64,000 nucleotides of DNA from Nesterenkonia natronophila. GTDB taxonomy: Bacteria > Actinomycetota > Actinomycetes > Actinomycetales > Micrococcaceae. Below the pieces are notes generated by a model, which made no database searches, had not been told where the DNA came from, and saw only the letters and a program-made list of their open reading frames with translations. Location: contig NZ_QYZP01000001.1 in NCBI RefSeq assembly GCF_003595215.1, forward strand, positions 62,001 to 126,000. Reading direction: 5' to 3'. Position numbers and translations under genes: made by a program. Each line of letters starts with the position of its first letter. Position 1 is the stretch's first letter. Of the stretch, positions 63,387 to 64,000 are shown piece after piece.

Positions 63387-63983
63387 CTACTCTGCGAGAG
63401 GCCGCTGTGGAATTACTCGGATGTGGTCCACCAACACGAAGTGATCTTCTGTCTCGACCCGACCTTGGTGCCAGGTGGGAAACCACGCGTTGAGATGCAG
63501 GCGAAGCGGACCAGCCGGCATTTCATCGTGCAGGGTCTCCAATAATTCTCCGTCGGCGAAAAACTCGACAGAATCTGCACGATAATCAAAGCGGTAGTCA
63601 TGAAACCCTGCCGTCGGATCAAAAGGCAACTCATGGGTTCTGGTGACTTGCTTGCCGGCTAAATAGTATGTGAACATCACCTTGCCGCTCCGGTCGTTGA
63701 AGATTTCAATGTCGACTTCGTGGGCTTCATCCGGCGGTTCGTAGAGAAAGAAACCGGTGATCGAAGACGGAGCGTCAGGAACTCGCAGGCGAGCCTCAAA
63801 CCTCGCATAACCATGACTTTCAGTAGAGCGTATTTCCGCTCCGTTGGTGGATCCCCGCGGCAACCTCAGACGCAGAGCGTCACCGGTGGTGTCTACGTTC
63901 GATGGTTCGAGAAGACTTCGTCCCAGACGATGACTGCTCTTGGTCCACAATCCCTGCTGAAAAGCAAAAGAGTCAGCGTCCAT
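63387..63983 (-). CDS. GH16-type glycoside hydrolase (beta-glucanase-like)
   Basis: This 198-residue protein has a jelly-roll (concanavalin A-like) fold. The catalytic motif ExDxE is seen as Glu89, Asp91 and Glu93 in HEVDIEIFND, with GYARFEARLRVPD and an aromatic LHLNAWFPTWHQG strand around it. GH16 enzymes cut beta-1,3/1,4 glucans, galactans or similar polymers. No signal peptide is present, so export is unclear. AAGGAG lies upstream of the ATG. It converges on the response regulator with 10 bases between stops. Link to the nearby polysaccharide synthase is likely. Confidence 0.85.
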   Translation of the reverse strand: MDADSFAFQQGLWTKSSHRLGRSLLEPSNVDTTGDALRLRLPRGSTNGAEIRSTESHGYARFEARLRVPDAPSSITGFFLYEPPDEAHEVDIEIFNDRSGKVMFTYYLAGKQVTRTHELPFDPTAGFHDYRFDYRADSVEFFADGELLETLHDEMPAGPLRLHLNAWFPTWHQGRVETEDHFVLVDHIRVIPQRPLAE

Positions 63984-64000
63984 ACAGGCTCCTTATGTCG

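Overview
The window is from a high-GC actinobacterium, most likely a Micrococcales (Micrococcaceae-like) genome. The first 18 kb carry the cell-wall and division cluster that lies near the chromosomal origin in many actinobacteria (pstP-rodA-pbpA-pknA-pknB, a trpG/pabA-type amidotransferase, crgA, ppiA). Many genes use GTG or TTG starts and overlap by 1-4 bases, and extracytoplasmic parts are acidic. The genus is my inference and was not tested by any search.

Layout. 1-10.4 kb: growth and division operon on the plus strand, consisting of a 5'-truncated PP2C phosphatase, RodA, PbpA, two PASTA-type Ser/Thr kinases and the MurT/GatD pair that amidates lipid II. 10.5-16.8 kb: PabA/TrpG, a 54-residue membrane protein, a class E sortase, CrgA, a tricorn-type protease and a helical membrane protein. 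16.9-22.4 kb: cyclophilin, a rhomboid protease with an 18-bp inverted repeat across its start, three DnaA-box-like sites, an NAD-binding epimerase-like protein, a photolyase and a DUF2867-type reductase. 22.6-28.2 kb: a BlaI/M56 signalling operon diverging from a DsbA-CcdA-lipoprotein-methyltransferase operon, with two near-palindromic operators between them and no beta-lactamase gene in sight.

28.5-39 kb: a ten-gene minus-strand operon for sugar acids. It combines a fuconate-dehydratase-like enolase, an SDR and an FAH hydrolase (fuconate to pyruvate plus lactate), an Ldh-type dehydrogenase, a TRAP transporter, a GntR regulator, and a XylX-like dehydratase with a ketoglutarate-semialdehyde dehydrogenase (lower Weimberg branch). 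A tRNA 3'-end-like sequence sits directly upstream of its first gene. 39.5-52.7 kb: an amine or peptide-amide catabolic region with two PuuB-like FAD oxidases, an Lrp regulator, a C45-type hydrolase, a complete Dpp-type ABC importer, an aminobutyraldehyde-type dehydrogenase and a class III aminotransferase. 52.7-60.2 kb: an amine oxidase-amidase-amidohydrolase-permease operon bracketed by two decayed IS3-family transposase remnants in opposite orientation. 60.2-64 kb: surface-polysaccharide genes, namely a family 2 glycosyltransferase, a HEAT-repeat membrane protein broken by an in-frame TGA, a single-domain response regulator and a GH16-type glucanase.

The first 28 kb read as core chromosome. 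The region from 28.5 to 60 kb reads as accessory catabolic DNA acquired in pieces: AT-rich leaders, IS remnants, a tRNA fragment, and transporters packed with degradative enzymes. No rRNA, intact tRNA, CRISPR array or prophage was seen.
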